Shown here: in pieces, positions 44,924-53,592 of the stretch
Layout: every line of letters begins with the position of its first letter
Numbering within the stretch: the first letter of the stretch is position 1
Assembly: GCF_014698965.1 (NCBI RefSeq)
Contig: NZ_JACXAE010000048.1
Span: forward strand, 1 to 64,000
From: Iningainema tapete BLCC-T55
Lineage (GTDB): Bacteria > Cyanobacteriota > Cyanobacteriia > Cyanobacteriales > Nostocaceae
Reading direction: 5' to 3'
DNA: 64,000 nt
Made by a program: the position numbers and the translations under genes
The notes under the pieces: generated by a model
Seen by the model: the letters and a program-made list of their open reading frames with translations, nothing else
Told to the model about the DNA's origin: nothing
Databases searched by the model: none

Positions 44924-45535
44924 TCAAAAATTCTTAGCAGTATGGGTAACTGAATCAAATTCAAAGCGCTCTTTTTGACGAGTTTCACCATAGACATTAA
45001 AAGTAACAGTTGGTTCATCACCTACTGCTTGTACGCTATGAATTGAATCGGAAGTAAAGCTAATAATATCTCCTGGAAATAAAGTTAATTCTCCTGAACG
45101 TTCAATTTTGTCCTGAGAATCTGGAAGAGGATTTCGCCGCCAAAAAGTGTTTCTTTCTTGCCCTTTTAACACTGCCACTACACCCCAAGTTCCATGATTG
45201 TGAGTTGAAGATTGCGTTCCTGGGGCAAACGTGACTGTTTGCACAGTGAATGGAAAACCTAATTCATCATAAAGAAGTAATACAGAAGTTCCTGTTTTAG
45301 AATCAGGTTCCAAATATTGATTTTGCACCCAGTAGGAATTAAGAATTAACCGCCTTACCAGCATCCTAATTTCTGCTAAAATACTGTTTTCGTCTTCAAC
45401 ATCATTAAGAACATCTTCCATCTCAGTTAAAAACCGATATAGACGATAATTATCCCTCAACAAATCCCATACTCTAACAGTTTTACAGGCTTGATACTGC
45501 CCGGAACCTGTTACAAGCCAATCTCTACCTTTCAT
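44924..45535 (-). CDS. Cysteine-dioxygenase-like cupin
   Basis: The 203-residue cupin carries the iron facial triad of thiol dioxygenases: His112 and His114 in SSTHNHGTWG and His166 in DSIHSV, on the usual strand layout (FTVQTVTFAPGT, GVVAVLKGQERNTF, LFPGDIISF, TFNVYG). Such enzymes use O2 to oxidise cysteine or related thiols; the substrate here is unknown. It lies between a helical protein and the nitrogenase-associated gene in the cytochrome oxidase series, so removal of oxygen or sulfur handling in heterocysts is a fair guess, not shown. Confidence 0.85.
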   Translation of the reverse strand: MKGRDWLVTGSGQYQACKTVRVWDLLRDNYRLYRFLTEMEDVLNDVEDENSILAEIRMLVRRLILNSYWVQNQYLEPDSKTGTSVLLLYDELGFPFTVQTVTFAPGTQSSTHNHGTWGVVAVLKGQERNTFWRRNPLPDSQDKIERSGELTLFPGDIISFTSDSIHSVQAVGDEPTVTFNVYGETRQKERFEFDSVTHTAKNF

Positions 45536-45588
45536 AATTAATTTTAGATTTTAGATTTTGCTTTTTGGCTTAAATTTAAAATTACTTA

Positions 45589-46071
45589 TTATTCTTCAGA
45601 TTCGTTAGTACGTGTTAAAATATCAAGTAAAATGGTAGAACCAAATTCATTTTTATCATCAATCTCTTTTATATTAGTACTAACTTCTTTAGCTTGCTCT
45701 AACTCTCCTAATTTTGCCAGCACCAATCCAGAGGCAGAATAAGCGGTTAAATATAGTCTGATTTTGGGGTCTTCTTTACGCTCAAATAAGATTGGCTTAA
45801 GTAGCTCCCACTTATCTGGTAATTCCTCTGATTCTTTTACTTTATTGAGAACTTTCACTGCTGTTTTTAGTGCCATTTTGTAATTATTTTTATAATAAAA
45901 GTATCTGTATGCTGCTACCAAAACGTCTGTACAATCTCCTGTTTTGGCTAAAGCTTGGTTAATATAATTTTCTGATGCGGAGGTATTTTCCCAATTTTGC
46001 GCAGCTAATATCAATAAGTGTTTGATGTCATCAGGAACTTGAAACCATGAGAGTTTATTTGCATCAATCAT
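45589..46071 (-). CDS. Helical repeat (TPR-like) protein of oxidase operon
   Basis: The 160-residue protein is all-helical with paired helices that look like divergent TPR units (YINQALAKTGDCTDVLVAAY, RYFYYKNNYKMALKTAVKVL, SGLVLAKLGELEQAKEVS). There is no signal or membrane segment. A very strong AAAGGAGG site lies 6 bases before the ATG. It follows the subunit III gene by 62 bases on the same strand. The gene order (oxidase, helical protein, cupin, nitrogenase-associated protein) is, as I recall it, like the cox2 locus of Anabaena. Function unknown. Confidence 0.75.
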   Translation of the reverse strand: MIDANKLSWFQVPDDIKHLLILAAQNWENTSASENYINQALAKTGDCTDVLVAAYRYFYYKNNYKMALKTAVKVLNKVKESEELPDKWELLKPILFERKEDPKIRLYLTAYSASGLVLAKLGELEQAKEVSTNIKEIDDKNEFGSTILLDILTRTNESEE

Positions 46072-46084
46072 AAATACCTCCTTT

Positions 46085-46131
46085 GTTAATTGCTAATTGC
46101 TATTAACAATTAACAATTAACAATTAGCAAT
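46085..46131. repeat. AT-rich tandem repeats within oxidase operon
   Basis: TTAATTGCTAATTGCTATTAACAATTAACAATTAGC units in direct and inverted array lie between the subunit III gene and the helical-protein gene. Confidence 0.75.
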
Positions 46132-46132
46132 T

Positions 46133-46753
46133 CTAAAACAGAGTGAGAATATACAGCAGGGTGAAGAGAACAATCCAGATGATGTCTACGAAGTGCCAGT
46201 AAATTTCTGCCATTTCAATACCAGTGTGTTTGGTGGCAGAATAGTGACCGGGACGACGAGAACGCCACAATACACCTAGAATTAGTAATAGTCCGACAAA
46301 AACGTGCAAACCATGAAACCCTGTCATTAAGTAAAAACAGTTGGCAAACACGTTGGTAGTCAAACCATATCCTAAAGTCAAGTACTCAAAAATCTGACCT
46401 AATAAGAAAATGGCACCCATTGCAGCGGTAATTTTGTACCACTTGCGCATACCTTGGATATCATTATTCTTAATTGCTGTATCGCCAAAGTGAATGACGA
46501 AACTACTGGAAACCAGAATGATAGTGTTAATTGTGGGTAATAATAACTCTACTTCTGTTCCTTCTGGAGGCCAAATTTCATTAGTGCCTCGGAAAAACAA
46601 ATAAGTGGCAAAAAATCCTCCAAACATCAGGGATTCAGAGATGAGGAATGTTAAAAGTCCCACGACTCGTAAATCTTGATGTTCTTCGTGATGATGTTCT
46701 GCACCTGTTGAAGCTACGGTAATAGAGCTGTTAACGTGTTCTGCTGCGTCCAT
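46133..46753 (-). CDS. ctaE: Cytochrome c oxidase subunit III
   Basis: The 206-residue membrane protein is of bacterial short subunit III type, with five hydrophobic helices: VGLLTFLISESLMFGGFFAT, PTINTIILVSSSFVIHFGD, ITAAMGAIFLLGQIFEYLTL, FANCFYLMTGFHGLHVFVGL with the conserved GFHGLHV, and YWHFVDIIWIVLFTLLYIL with the Glu/His pair YWHFVD. It stabilises the oxidase core in the membrane. The N-terminus has a His-rich AEHHHEEHQD run. It is third in the subunit II-I-III series. Confidence 0.95.
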   Translation of the reverse strand: MDAAEHVNSSITVASTGAEHHHEEHQDLRVVGLLTFLISESLMFGGFFATYLFFRGTNEIWPPEGTEVELLLPTINTIILVSSSFVIHFGDTAIKNNDIQGMRKWYKITAAMGAIFLLGQIFEYLTLGYGLTTNVFANCFYLMTGFHGLHVFVGLLLILGVLWRSRRPGHYSATKHTGIEMAEIYWHFVDIIWIVLFTLLYILTLF

Positions 46754-46784
46754 TGTTTACCCTTAAATAAATTTCTGTTGGGAA

Positions 46785-46866
46785 TAGGGAATAGCTAATT
46801 GCTCATGGTTAATAGTTGATAGTAATAATTATCAATTAACCATTAACAATTAACCATTACCCATTA
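46785..46866. repeat. TTAACCATTAACAATTAACC tandem repeats
   Basis: Heptad-like repeats (AATTAACCATT, CATTACCCATTACTTA) fill the gap between the subunit III and I genes, ending at the stop codon of subunit I. Confidence 0.75.
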
Positions 46867-46867
46867 C

Positions 46868-48583
46868 TTATGAATTTGCAGTTACAGCTGTGGCATTTTG
46901 TGTTCCTTCTACACTATGACCATTTTTGCCATAGTCGTAGGGACCATGAGTAAGGACGGGCAATACTTCCCAGTTTTCAATTGCGGGTGGAGAGGTAGTT
47001 GTCCATTCTAGAGTTAAAGCGTTCCAAGGATTATCTCCGGCTTTTGCTCCGGCAATCCAACTCCAGATGATGTTAATGGTGAAGGGTATTACTGATAAAC
47101 CCAAAATAAAAGCACCAATGGTACAAATCTGATTGAGGGTGGTAAATTGTGGATCGTACATTGCCACTCGTCGGGGCATTCCTTGTAAACCCAACTCGTG
47201 CATGGGTAGGAAAGTTAGATTGGTACCGATGAAGGTGAGGAAAAAGTGAACACGTCCCCAAGTTTCATTCAGCATCCGTCCAGTCATTTTGGGGAACCAG
47301 TGGTAAATCCCGGCGTAAATACCAAATACGGAACCACCAAATAAGACGTAGTGGAAGTGGGCTACTACATAGTAGGTGTCGTGGATGTGAACATCAAAGG
47401 GGGCGGTTCCCATTGTCACACCGCTTAAGCCTCCCATGACAAACATGGATAGTAAGCCAATGGCGAAGAGCATGGCAGTTGTGAAGCGGATTTTACCTCC
47501 CCACAGGGTAGCTACCCAGCCGAAAATCTTCACGCCTGTGGGAACGGCAACAATGAGGGTGGAGATGGTGAAGAACATCCGCATCCAACCGGGTGTGCCA
47601 CTGGTAAACATGTGGTGTACCCACACGAATAATCCCACTACGCAAATTGCCAAGCTAGAATAGGCGATCGCCTTATATCCAAAGATTGGTTTGCGGGCGT
47701 GAACTGGAATTACCTCCGACATGATGCCGAAGATGGGCAGAATCATTAAGTAAACTGCTGGGTGGGAATAGAACCAGAACAGGTGCTGGTAAATAACGAC
47801 GTTACCGCCTGCATCTGGTTTAAAGAAAGAAGTACCAAAGTTGAGATCAAATAACAGTAGCACCAACCCTGCTGCTAACACTGGTGTGGAGAGAAGTGCG
47901 AGAACGGAGGTTGCCATAATCGCCCAGCAGAACAATGGTAATTGATCCCATCTCATGCTGGGAATTTTCATCTTCCAGATGGTGATGACAAAGTTCAGCG
48001 AACCTAAAATTGAGGAAGTTCCGACTAGGACGATGGCAAGTATCCACAGGCTTTGGGCGGTGTTAGCTGTTACCAGGCTCAAGGGTGGATAGGCAGTCCA
48101 ACCAGATTGGGAACCGCCGAAGATGAAACTAGCCAACAGCAGTGCGCCTGCGGGTGGGTTTAACCAAAAGGCTACAGCGTTGAGTTTCGGGAAAGCCATA
48201 TCCCTAGCGCCAACCATCAATGGCACTAGGTAGTTACCAAATCCACCAATCGCACTAGGCACAATCCACAAGAAAATCATGAATGTCCCGTGATTGGTCA
48301 TGAAAGCATTGTACAGATTTGGATCGAGTACGTCCGCATCTGGTGTTGCTAATTCTGCACGCATGGCGATCGCCATGAGTCCACCGATGAGATAAAATAC
48401 AAACGCTGTCACTAGGTATTGAATACCAATCACCTTGTGGTCAACATTAAAGGTGAAATAATCGTACCATTTCCAAGCTTTGGGATGCTCGGTATGAGCA
48501 ACCACCTTGTGTCCTGGTTGATTATCCTCTGGTGGAGTGTTGCTCTTAAGTTCTACCTGCGTCATATTTTGGTCCTTTGTCAT
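46868..48583 (-). CDS. ctaD: Cytochrome c oxidase subunit I (aa3 type, A2-like)
   Basis: The 571-residue catalytic heme-copper subunit has about 12 membrane helices. Visible residues are the low-spin heme ligand His98 (NHGTFMIFLW), the CuB His and cross-linked Tyr in FWFYSHPAVYLMILP, the HHMFTSG pair and the heme ligands in DTYYVVAHFHYVLFGG. The YSHPAVY wording, with no Glu after HP, is the A2-family proton-channel variant. It reduces O2 to water and pumps protons. In a heterocyst this guards nitrogenase. It is flanked by the subunit II and III genes with short repeats between them. Confidence 0.97.
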   Translation of the reverse strand: MTKDQNMTQVELKSNTPPEDNQPGHKVVAHTEHPKAWKWYDYFTFNVDHKVIGIQYLVTAFVFYLIGGLMAIAMRAELATPDADVLDPNLYNAFMTNHGTFMIFLWIVPSAIGGFGNYLVPLMVGARDMAFPKLNAVAFWLNPPAGALLLASFIFGGSQSGWTAYPPLSLVTANTAQSLWILAIVLVGTSSILGSLNFVITIWKMKIPSMRWDQLPLFCWAIMATSVLALLSTPVLAAGLVLLLFDLNFGTSFFKPDAGGNVVIYQHLFWFYSHPAVYLMILPIFGIMSEVIPVHARKPIFGYKAIAYSSLAICVVGLFVWVHHMFTSGTPGWMRMFFTISTLIVAVPTGVKIFGWVATLWGGKIRFTTAMLFAIGLLSMFVMGGLSGVTMGTAPFDVHIHDTYYVVAHFHYVLFGGSVFGIYAGIYHWFPKMTGRMLNETWGRVHFFLTFIGTNLTFLPMHELGLQGMPRRVAMYDPQFTTLNQICTIGAFILGLSVIPFTINIIWSWIAGAKAGDNPWNALTLEWTTTSPPAIENWEVLPVLTHGPYDYGKNGHSVEGTQNATAVTANS

Positions 48584-48585
48584 TT

Positions 48586-48655
48586 GTCCAAAGTCATTTG
48601 TCCAAAGTCAGAAGTCTTTACCAATGATTAATGACTAATGACTAATGACTGGAGA
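48586..48655. repeat. Tandem CATTTGTCCAAAGT and AATGACT repeats
   Basis: CATTTGTCCAAAGT occurs at least twice in direct repeat, followed by AATGACTAATGACTAATGACT, which runs into the 3' end of the subunit II gene. The last codons of that gene (...LQSLVISH) lie in the repeat. Confidence 0.8.
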
Positions 48656-49629
48656 GTTTCTGAGTTAATTCCCATATCATGGGTGTGGGGTGCGAGATAC
48701 TCTGATGGGGATAACTCACTTGGGTTGACTGCAACGACTTCTTTGAGTTCTTGCTGTTGTGCAATGCGGTTTTCTTGCAGCCAGCTTTCAAATTCTTCTG
48801 GTGTATGAACGATTACTTGCGATCGCATTGAGCCGTGGTAACCACCGCATAATTCTGTACAAACTACCGGGTATGTACCTGGTTTTGTCGCGACAAATCG
48901 CAGTTGGGTTGCCATTCCAGGAATTGCATCCTGCTTGAGGCGGAATTGTGGCACCCAGAATGAGTGAATCACGTCTGATGCTTTTAGGTTGAGTTGTACA
49001 TCAGCGCCAACGGGAACGTGTAATTCTCCAGCATTTACACCGCTATCAGGGTAATCAAATAGCCAAGCAAACTGCATTCCAGTGACGTTGACAACTAAAT
49101 CAGCCTTTTTACCTTGTTCTTTAGGAGTCGCGCCAAAACCAATCTGAGGAATTGGGGTGGTTGTCTTTGACGCTTCCGTACTAGAGGCATCACTTAAGGT
49201 AGCAGCAATAGCGCTTCCTGGCTGAGCTACTTGGGCTGTTTTGTGCGGCAAGTGAGGATGGCTCCCTGGCTCGAATCCTCCCATTTGTTGAAAGACATCA
49301 ACACTGTAAATGCCCAAGACAAGAACGATGAGCGCTGGAATTGCTGTCCAAAAAACTTCTAGAGGAAGATTGCCCTCAACATCTACTCCATCAGTATCAT
49401 CCCCTTTGCGGCGACGAAACTGAACTAAGAAAATCAAGATGGTTCCTTCTACCACTAAAAACAAGGCAGTGGCAATGGAAACCATCAGGTTAAAAAATCC
49501 GTCTACCAAAGGCGCTTGTTGCGATGCTTGTATCGGTAGTAGATTGTGGTTTTGACCAACCCAGATGCTGATAATTGTAACTAATATTCCAGCAACTAGG
49601 GTTAATAGTGAAACAGGAATTTGTTGCAT
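48628..49629 (-). CDS. ctaC: Cytochrome c oxidase subunit II with CuA site
   Basis: The 333-residue protein has an N-terminal signal-like helix (VSLLTLVAGILVTIISIWVG), two membrane helices (FFNLMVSIATALFLVVEGTI and EVFWTAIPALIVLVLGIYSV) and a periplasmic cupredoxin domain. The CuA site is complete: His in DVIHSFWVPQF and Cys-x3-Cys-x3-His-x2-Met in VCTELCGGYHGSM. It takes electrons from cytochrome c6 or plastocyanin. A variable Ala/Ser/Thr-rich stretch (about 145-160) lies between the second helix and the copper domain. First gene of the oxidase series; the likely promoter lies upstream at 49630-49800. Confidence 0.96.
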   Translation of the reverse strand: MQQIPVSLLTLVAGILVTIISIWVGQNHNLLPIQASQQAPLVDGFFNLMVSIATALFLVVEGTILIFLVQFRRRKGDDTDGVDVEGNLPLEVFWTAIPALIVLVLGIYSVDVFQQMGGFEPGSHPHLPHKTAQVAQPGSAIAATLSDASSTEASKTTTPIPQIGFGATPKEQGKKADLVVNVTGMQFAWLFDYPDSGVNAGELHVPVGADVQLNLKASDVIHSFWVPQFRLKQDAIPGMATQLRFVATKPGTYPVVCTELCGGYHGSMRSQVIVHTPEEFESWLQENRIAQQQELKEVVAVNPSELSPSEYLAPHTHDMGINSETLQSLVISH

Positions 49630-49679
49630 AAATGCCTGCTCTATCAGGTGTGGTTAAAGGTGTGTTTTTCTTTTTTCTT

Positions 49680-49738
49680 AGCTCAGTATATGCTCTTGAT
49701 GTATGATCTATTAGCAAGAGAATGGTGTAGTCTGAGCT
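49680..49738. promoter_or_regulatory. Nested inverted repeats upstream of oxidase operon
   Basis: The outer arms AGCTCAG (49680-49686) and CTGAGCT (49732-49738) surround the inner arms CTCTTG (49693-49698) and CAAGAG (49715-49720). The site begins 51 bases before the subunit II start codon, where an operator or leader structure would lie. Function inferred from position only. The rest of the 468-base gap to fdxB is AT-rich without a gene. Confidence 0.4.
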
Positions 49739-50097
49739 TAGATTTGTATTTGACAAACAGCTAATAGCTACTCCGTGAAGATTTAGAAACGCGATTAACC
49801 GCGTTTGTACTGTAGTTAGTACTTAATAGAACAGTAATGATTAACAACTAACAGTATGCCTCTAGCTATTAGCACATGCGCCTACATTACTAATTTTTAG
49901 CGATGATAGTAGAAAATAGGGAAAAATTTTACGATGTTTTAATATATTTTTTCCCAAAGAAAGTAGTCAGAACACAAAACTAAGATTTGCTCAGGAGTTC
50001 TGTGTTCTTCCCCTTGTAATCAATTTATTCTTGCTACAGTTGAATATCAGTTAACAGTTACCATTGAAGCGATCGCTTCAATATTGATAATTGAACA

Positions 50098-50391
50098 CTA
50101 GTTGTTTAACGCAGCATGAGTGTAGCAGTTTTTCGGACAAATTCTTGCACAAGCCTCACAACCAACACAGTTTTCTGCGTGAGCTACTGTCATCACTTTC
50201 TTTTCGATTTCCTCATCGTCTTCATCTTCAACAAATTCACCTTCTTCGTTCATAGCTTTTAATAGCAGCACATTATGTCCGCAAATTTTAAAGCATCTGC
50301 CACAACCAATACAGATGTCTTTATCAATTTCTTGAACAAATTTAGGTGTCCAAGTTTTACCGCCAAATGTCAAACCTGTTAATGTTGCCAT
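50098..50391 (-). CDS. fdxB: Ferredoxin III, nif-type, two 4Fe-4S clusters
   Basis: The 97-residue ferredoxin starts [20 protein letters not shown] and has two cluster motifs, Cys27-x2-Cys30-x2-Cys33-x3-Cys37 ([11 protein letters not shown]) and Cys75-x2-Cys78-x2-Cys81-x3-Cys85 ([11 protein letters not shown]). An acidic insert separates them ([16 protein letters not shown]). This is the layout of the nif-linked ferredoxin III (FdxB) family. It probably supplies low-potential electrons to nitrogen fixation or FeMo-cofactor synthesis. ATG 50391 has AGAAGG in front. It lies upstream of the oxidase genes on the same strand and diverges from patB. Confidence 0.92.
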   Translation of the reverse strand: MATLTGLTFGGKTWTPKFVQEIDKDICIGCGRCFKICGHNVLLLKAMNEEGEFVEDEDDEEIEKKVMTVAHAENCVGCEACARICPKNCYTHAALNN

Positions 50392-50445
50392 AAATGTACC
50401 TTCTGCAATTTTACCTATTGATATGGTGGTTGCTCTTCTCCTCAT

Positions 50446-51147
50446 ACTAGCACAATAAAAATCTTCATTTTTTCAGATTTTTATTTAATTTTTTATTAAT
50501 CAAAATTCTCTGACTTAGTGGTTAAAATCTTGTTTTTTTGTAATTTAATGAAAGCTTTTACCAATAAAGTAAAAATATATTTTGCTTGAAAAAATTAGGA
50601 TAGATAATGTATCTCTGAATCAAATATGAGATTTTTTTTCAATTAATTTATCGTTTCTCAAAAAATGTATTTTTTTATACGTAAAATTGATTTTTGATTG
50701 TAATTTACGACCTACTCTTACTTTTAGCAAAGTAAATAAATTAACATTTTTATTATAGACGAGAAATATTAATAGTATTAATATTTGCTTCAGATTAAAA
50801 AAATCTTCAGAAATGTTAGTAAATAACACTTGATTTTGAAATATATCAAAAATAAAATGTTATGGAAATACTTATTGTTCATTTAGGAAAAAAAATAATT
50901 ATTAGCTCATACGGAACAAATAGAAAAGAAAATTTATGAAATGTTATAAATAAGAAAAAAGAGTTGGGCTTTGGTTAAATGATTTGAATAGCTTCCAAGT
51001 GAATGCGCAGTCAGAAGATGGATGTGGGTAATTAGTACGACAAAAAAAATTTGTGATTGCCTAAATAATGTGGTGATGAGTAGTAGAACACACACATCCA
51101 GGGGAACCTTGCCCAGACATCTCAACGAGTCAAGTTGGAATCACCTT
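50446..51147. other. AT-rich divergent intergenic region between fdxB and patB
   Basis: About 750 bases, markedly AT-rich (long T and A runs), lie between the divergent fdxB and patB starts. No protein-like frame was found on either strand; frames at 50620-50829 and 50934-51125 are chance in AT-rich DNA. The promoters of both genes must lie here. I could not find a clean NtcA site (GTA-N8-TAC); two GTA...TAC pairs have N10 spacing. Confidence 0.6.
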
Positions 51148-52731
51148 ATGTCTTATACAATTCCTAACAACAGTTGCGTTGGATGTGACAATTGCCGTCC
51201 CCAATGTCCGACAGGTGCAATCAAAATAGAGAACAATGAATACTGGATCGATCCAAGTCTTTGTAATAACTGCGAGGGTTATTACCCTAAACCTCAATGT
51301 GTAATTGCTTGCCCAACCAATTCGCCCATACCCTTACAGGTGAAAAGGGGAAGATGTAAAGTTGATTTTAGAGAAGCTACTAGCCTAGATTTATTTTCTA
51401 ATGGAAAGAACAGTCCATTTGCTTCGGCTATGGTAATTTGGGAAGCTTGCAATGTTTTAGCACAACGAACATCGCTACTTTGGCAAAAAGATCAAGCCGG
51501 GTTGTGCTACCGTCGCCAAGTAAACCAAGGGCGGGGTGCTCTAGCCTTTCACATCACCTCTTCACCAAAAGGAAATGTCATTGAGACAGAGCTAAAAGCG
51601 ATTGAGGCACTTGACATCAGAGCCGCTTGTATCCATTTAATTTTCGCAGCTTATGCTACCACATTAGATCAGCCTTGGGAGCAAGAGTTTACCATTGATG
51701 ACCGACAAATAGAAAAATATTTGGGTTTAGAAAAACGTAAAGATCTCAACAAAACCACCAAATTAACGTTAATGAAGAACATGGTGCAGCAAGCTTGCTC
51801 ACTGATGGCTTGTATTGACTGGCCTCAACAAGGTAGAATTAAAGAATTTTCAGTTCAAGAGAGTCGCTTATGGCATCTGCAAGAAATTCAGCATCACTTT
51901 CAAGAAGACGACCAAGGGTGCAAATATTTAATTGGGTTAACTTTTAAAGTCAAACCAGGCATTTGGGCGCAGTATTTCTTAAATAAACAAGCATGTAAAG
52001 AGCGAAGTGCATACTATCAATATGGCAGTTTGCCCAAAACTTTATTAACTACAATTATGAGTATTTGGCAGCAACATGAAGGAGCGGCACGACTGATGCT
52101 GTGGTTGCTGTTTAAAACCAAGATGGGTAAAGAACAACGCATTACAGTTCCTACTTTACTGCGCGTTGCTTACGGTGAAGAGAAAGTCTCCCTTGCTTGC
52201 AGGCAACGGGAAGAACGCAAACGACTGCTGCGCACCTTTGAGAATGATTTGGAAGTTCTCAATCATTATGGAATAAAACCAATTTTCGATCCAGTTACTT
52301 ACCCCCCAGAAATTCAACCTCTATGGGCAAAGTTGATGAATATTCCTGAAGATCCGGACGAGGCGATCGAATTTTGGATTAATGACGCTGGTGGCGACAC
52401 ACGCTTGACAGATACAAGTCCTCGTGGTAAGTGGAATTTATTAATGAATGCTCGGATTCTCTCCTTTGAACTACCACCAGATTGGGAGCAAGCTTCTGAA
52501 TCTGAGAAAAAGCAGCGCAATACCAAGAACAGAACCTCGTCAAAAAACACAACCAGCTATTTAATGGGCGATCAAATTTTGCAAGCACGCCAAAATCTTA
52601 ATCTCTCCCAAAGGGAATTGGCAAAACTAGCAGGTAAAAGTCAAAGCTGGATTCGTGATTTGGAAAATGGGCGCTTGAAAGCTAAGTCAGAAGATCAAGC
52701 ATTGTTACGCAAAGTGCTGGGCATAGCTTAA
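51148..52731 (+). CDS. patB: PatB/CnfR-type Fe-S transcription activator of nitrogen fixation
   Basis: This protein of about 527 residues has an N-terminal bacterial ferredoxin domain, Cys10-x2-Cys13-x2-Cys16-x3-Cys20 and Cys39-x2-Cys42-x8-Cys51-x3-Cys55. A long middle domain follows, then a C-terminal helix-turn-helix (ARQNLNLSQRELAKLAGKSQ, SWIRDLENGRLK). That is the layout of PatB of Anabaena and CnfR of Leptolyngbya, which switch on nif genes at low oxygen; ChlR is a relative for anaerobic tetrapyrrole genes. The cluster probably senses oxygen. ATG 51148 (MSYTIPNN) follows TTGGAATC; the frame runs 42 codons further up but matches no family start. Its neighbours fdxB and oxidase fit the PatB reading. 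Confidence 0.92.
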   Translation: MSYTIPNNSCVGCDNCRPQCPTGAIKIENNEYWIDPSLCNNCEGYYPKPQCVIACPTNSPIPLQVKRGRCKVDFREATSLDLFSNGKNSPFASAMVIWEACNVLAQRTSLLWQKDQAGLCYRRQVNQGRGALAFHITSSPKGNVIETELKAIEALDIRAACIHLIFAAYATTLDQPWEQEFTIDDRQIEKYLGLEKRKDLNKTTKLTLMKNMVQQACSLMACIDWPQQGRIKEFSVQESRLWHLQEIQHHFQEDDQGCKYLIGLTFKVKPGIWAQYFLNKQACKERSAYYQYGSLPKTLLTTIMSIWQQHEGAARLMLWLLFKTKMGKEQRITVPTLLRVAYGEEKVSLACRQREERKRLLRTFENDLEVLNHYGIKPIFDPVTYPPEIQPLWAKLMNIPEDPDEAIEFWINDAGGDTRLTDTSPRGKWNLLMNARILSFELPPDWEQASESEKKQRNTKNRTSSKNTTSYLMGDQILQARQNLNLSQRELAKLAGKSQSWIRDLENGRLKAKSEDQALLRKVLGIA

Positions 52732-52871
52732 TAGTGATTTTGGATTGGGGGCTGTGGGGAAAATTCTCCCAATTCTCCCCAGTTAGCATATATACCAAGT
52801 AATATAGTAGAAAAGTAAATCGCTTCTTGATTAGAGAAGCGCACAGTAGATGCGCTCTTAGGAGTCGAAAT

Positions 52872-53114
52872 ATGAACGCTCATAAGATAGAAACCGTTTT
52901 AACTGAAGATGGAACTCTGACGCTACAGGAGTTACCTTTTCATGCTGGAGATGCTGTGGAAGTAATTATTCTGGAAACTAAAACTCCACAGCACAAAACT
53001 ACACCAAAACCCCAATCAGATACAAATCGTTATCCTTTGCACAATACACAGCCATACCGTTATGATGACCCAACAGAACCCGTCGCTTTGGAAGATTGGG
53101 AAGTGCTGAAATGA
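52872..53114 (+). CDS. VapB-like antitoxin
   Basis: The 80-residue protein starts MNAHKIETVLTEDGTLTLQE, with LPFHAGDAVEVIILETK, an N-terminal beta-rich AbrB/SpoVT-like or DUF2281-like pattern. Its Pro/Gln-rich linker leads to a tail DDPTEPVALEDWEVLK that probably fills the toxin's active site. AGGAG precedes the ATG. It overlaps the PIN toxin by four bases (ATGA). A second, nearly identical copy lies at 53593-53832. Confidence 0.85.
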   Translation: MNAHKIETVLTEDGTLTLQELPFHAGDAVEVIILETKTPQHKTTPKPQSDTNRYPLHNTQPYRYDDPTEPVALEDWEVLK

Positions 53115-53500
53115 TTGTGATTGATACTCATATTTGGGTATGGTGGGTACAAAACGATGCACGACTAACCAATAAACAGCGACAATGGTTACGAGAATAC
53201 GAATCTGATGGTATTGGAGTCAGTATTGTTTCTTGTTGGGAAGTAGCCAAATTGGTAGAGAAAAATCGGCTAATTTTACCTTTGGCTATTGATAAATGGC
53301 TAGAAACAGCTTTGGCTTATCCAGGAGTACAGTTATTAGATTTGACACTACCAATAGTAGTTGATTCAACCCAATTAAGTGGATTTAACAGTGACCCTTT
53401 TGACCAAATGATTGTGGCTACAGCCAGATTTTATCAGTGTCCTTTGTTAACTGTTGACGCGAAAATTCTTAAATATCCTAATGTGCAAACTCTCAAATAG
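53111..53500 (+). CDS. vapC: PIN-domain toxin (VapC-like)
   Basis: The 129-residue PIN-domain RNase has the acidic metal site Asp5 (MIVIDTH), Glu44 (SCWEVAKL), Asp98 (DPFDQMIVATA) and Asp116 (TVDAKIL). It probably cuts tRNA or other RNA when free of antitoxin. The start codon overlaps the antitoxin stop (ATGA), so the pair is a translationally coupled VapBC module. Confidence 0.92.
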   Translation: MIVIDTHIWVWWVQNDARLTNKQRQWLREYESDGIGVSIVSCWEVAKLVEKNRLILPLAIDKWLETALAYPGVQLLDLTLPIVVDSTQLSGFNSDPFDQMIVATARFYQCPLLTVDAKILKYPNVQTLK

Positions 53501-53521
53501 ATCGTAATTAAATGATCGGTT

Positions 53522-53574
53522 AGTATTTTTTTGTTTTGTTCGTAGTGAGGACTTCAGTCCTCATCACTTTGAAT
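53522..53574. repeat. 53-bp dispersed repeat, copy 1
   Basis: It starts AGTATTTTTTTGTTTTG, has the central palindrome TGAGGACTTCAGTCCTCA and ends ATCACTTTGAAT. The copy at 61449-61501 differs at two positions by my count. Same orientation. Confidence 0.88.
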
Positions 53575-53592
53575 GCGCTATTGAGTAGACAG

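Noticed and set aside
50690-50720. Possible NtcA site GTA...TAC upstream of patB
   Set aside because: The spacing is ten bases, not the eight of NtcA sites. A similar GTA-N10-TAC near 49806 fails for the same reason.
50620-51125. Two minus-strand frames in the AT-rich fdxB-patB region
   Set aside because: Composition is that of the AT-rich DNA (Lys, Ile, Leu, Phe) with no motif, and they lie over the control region.
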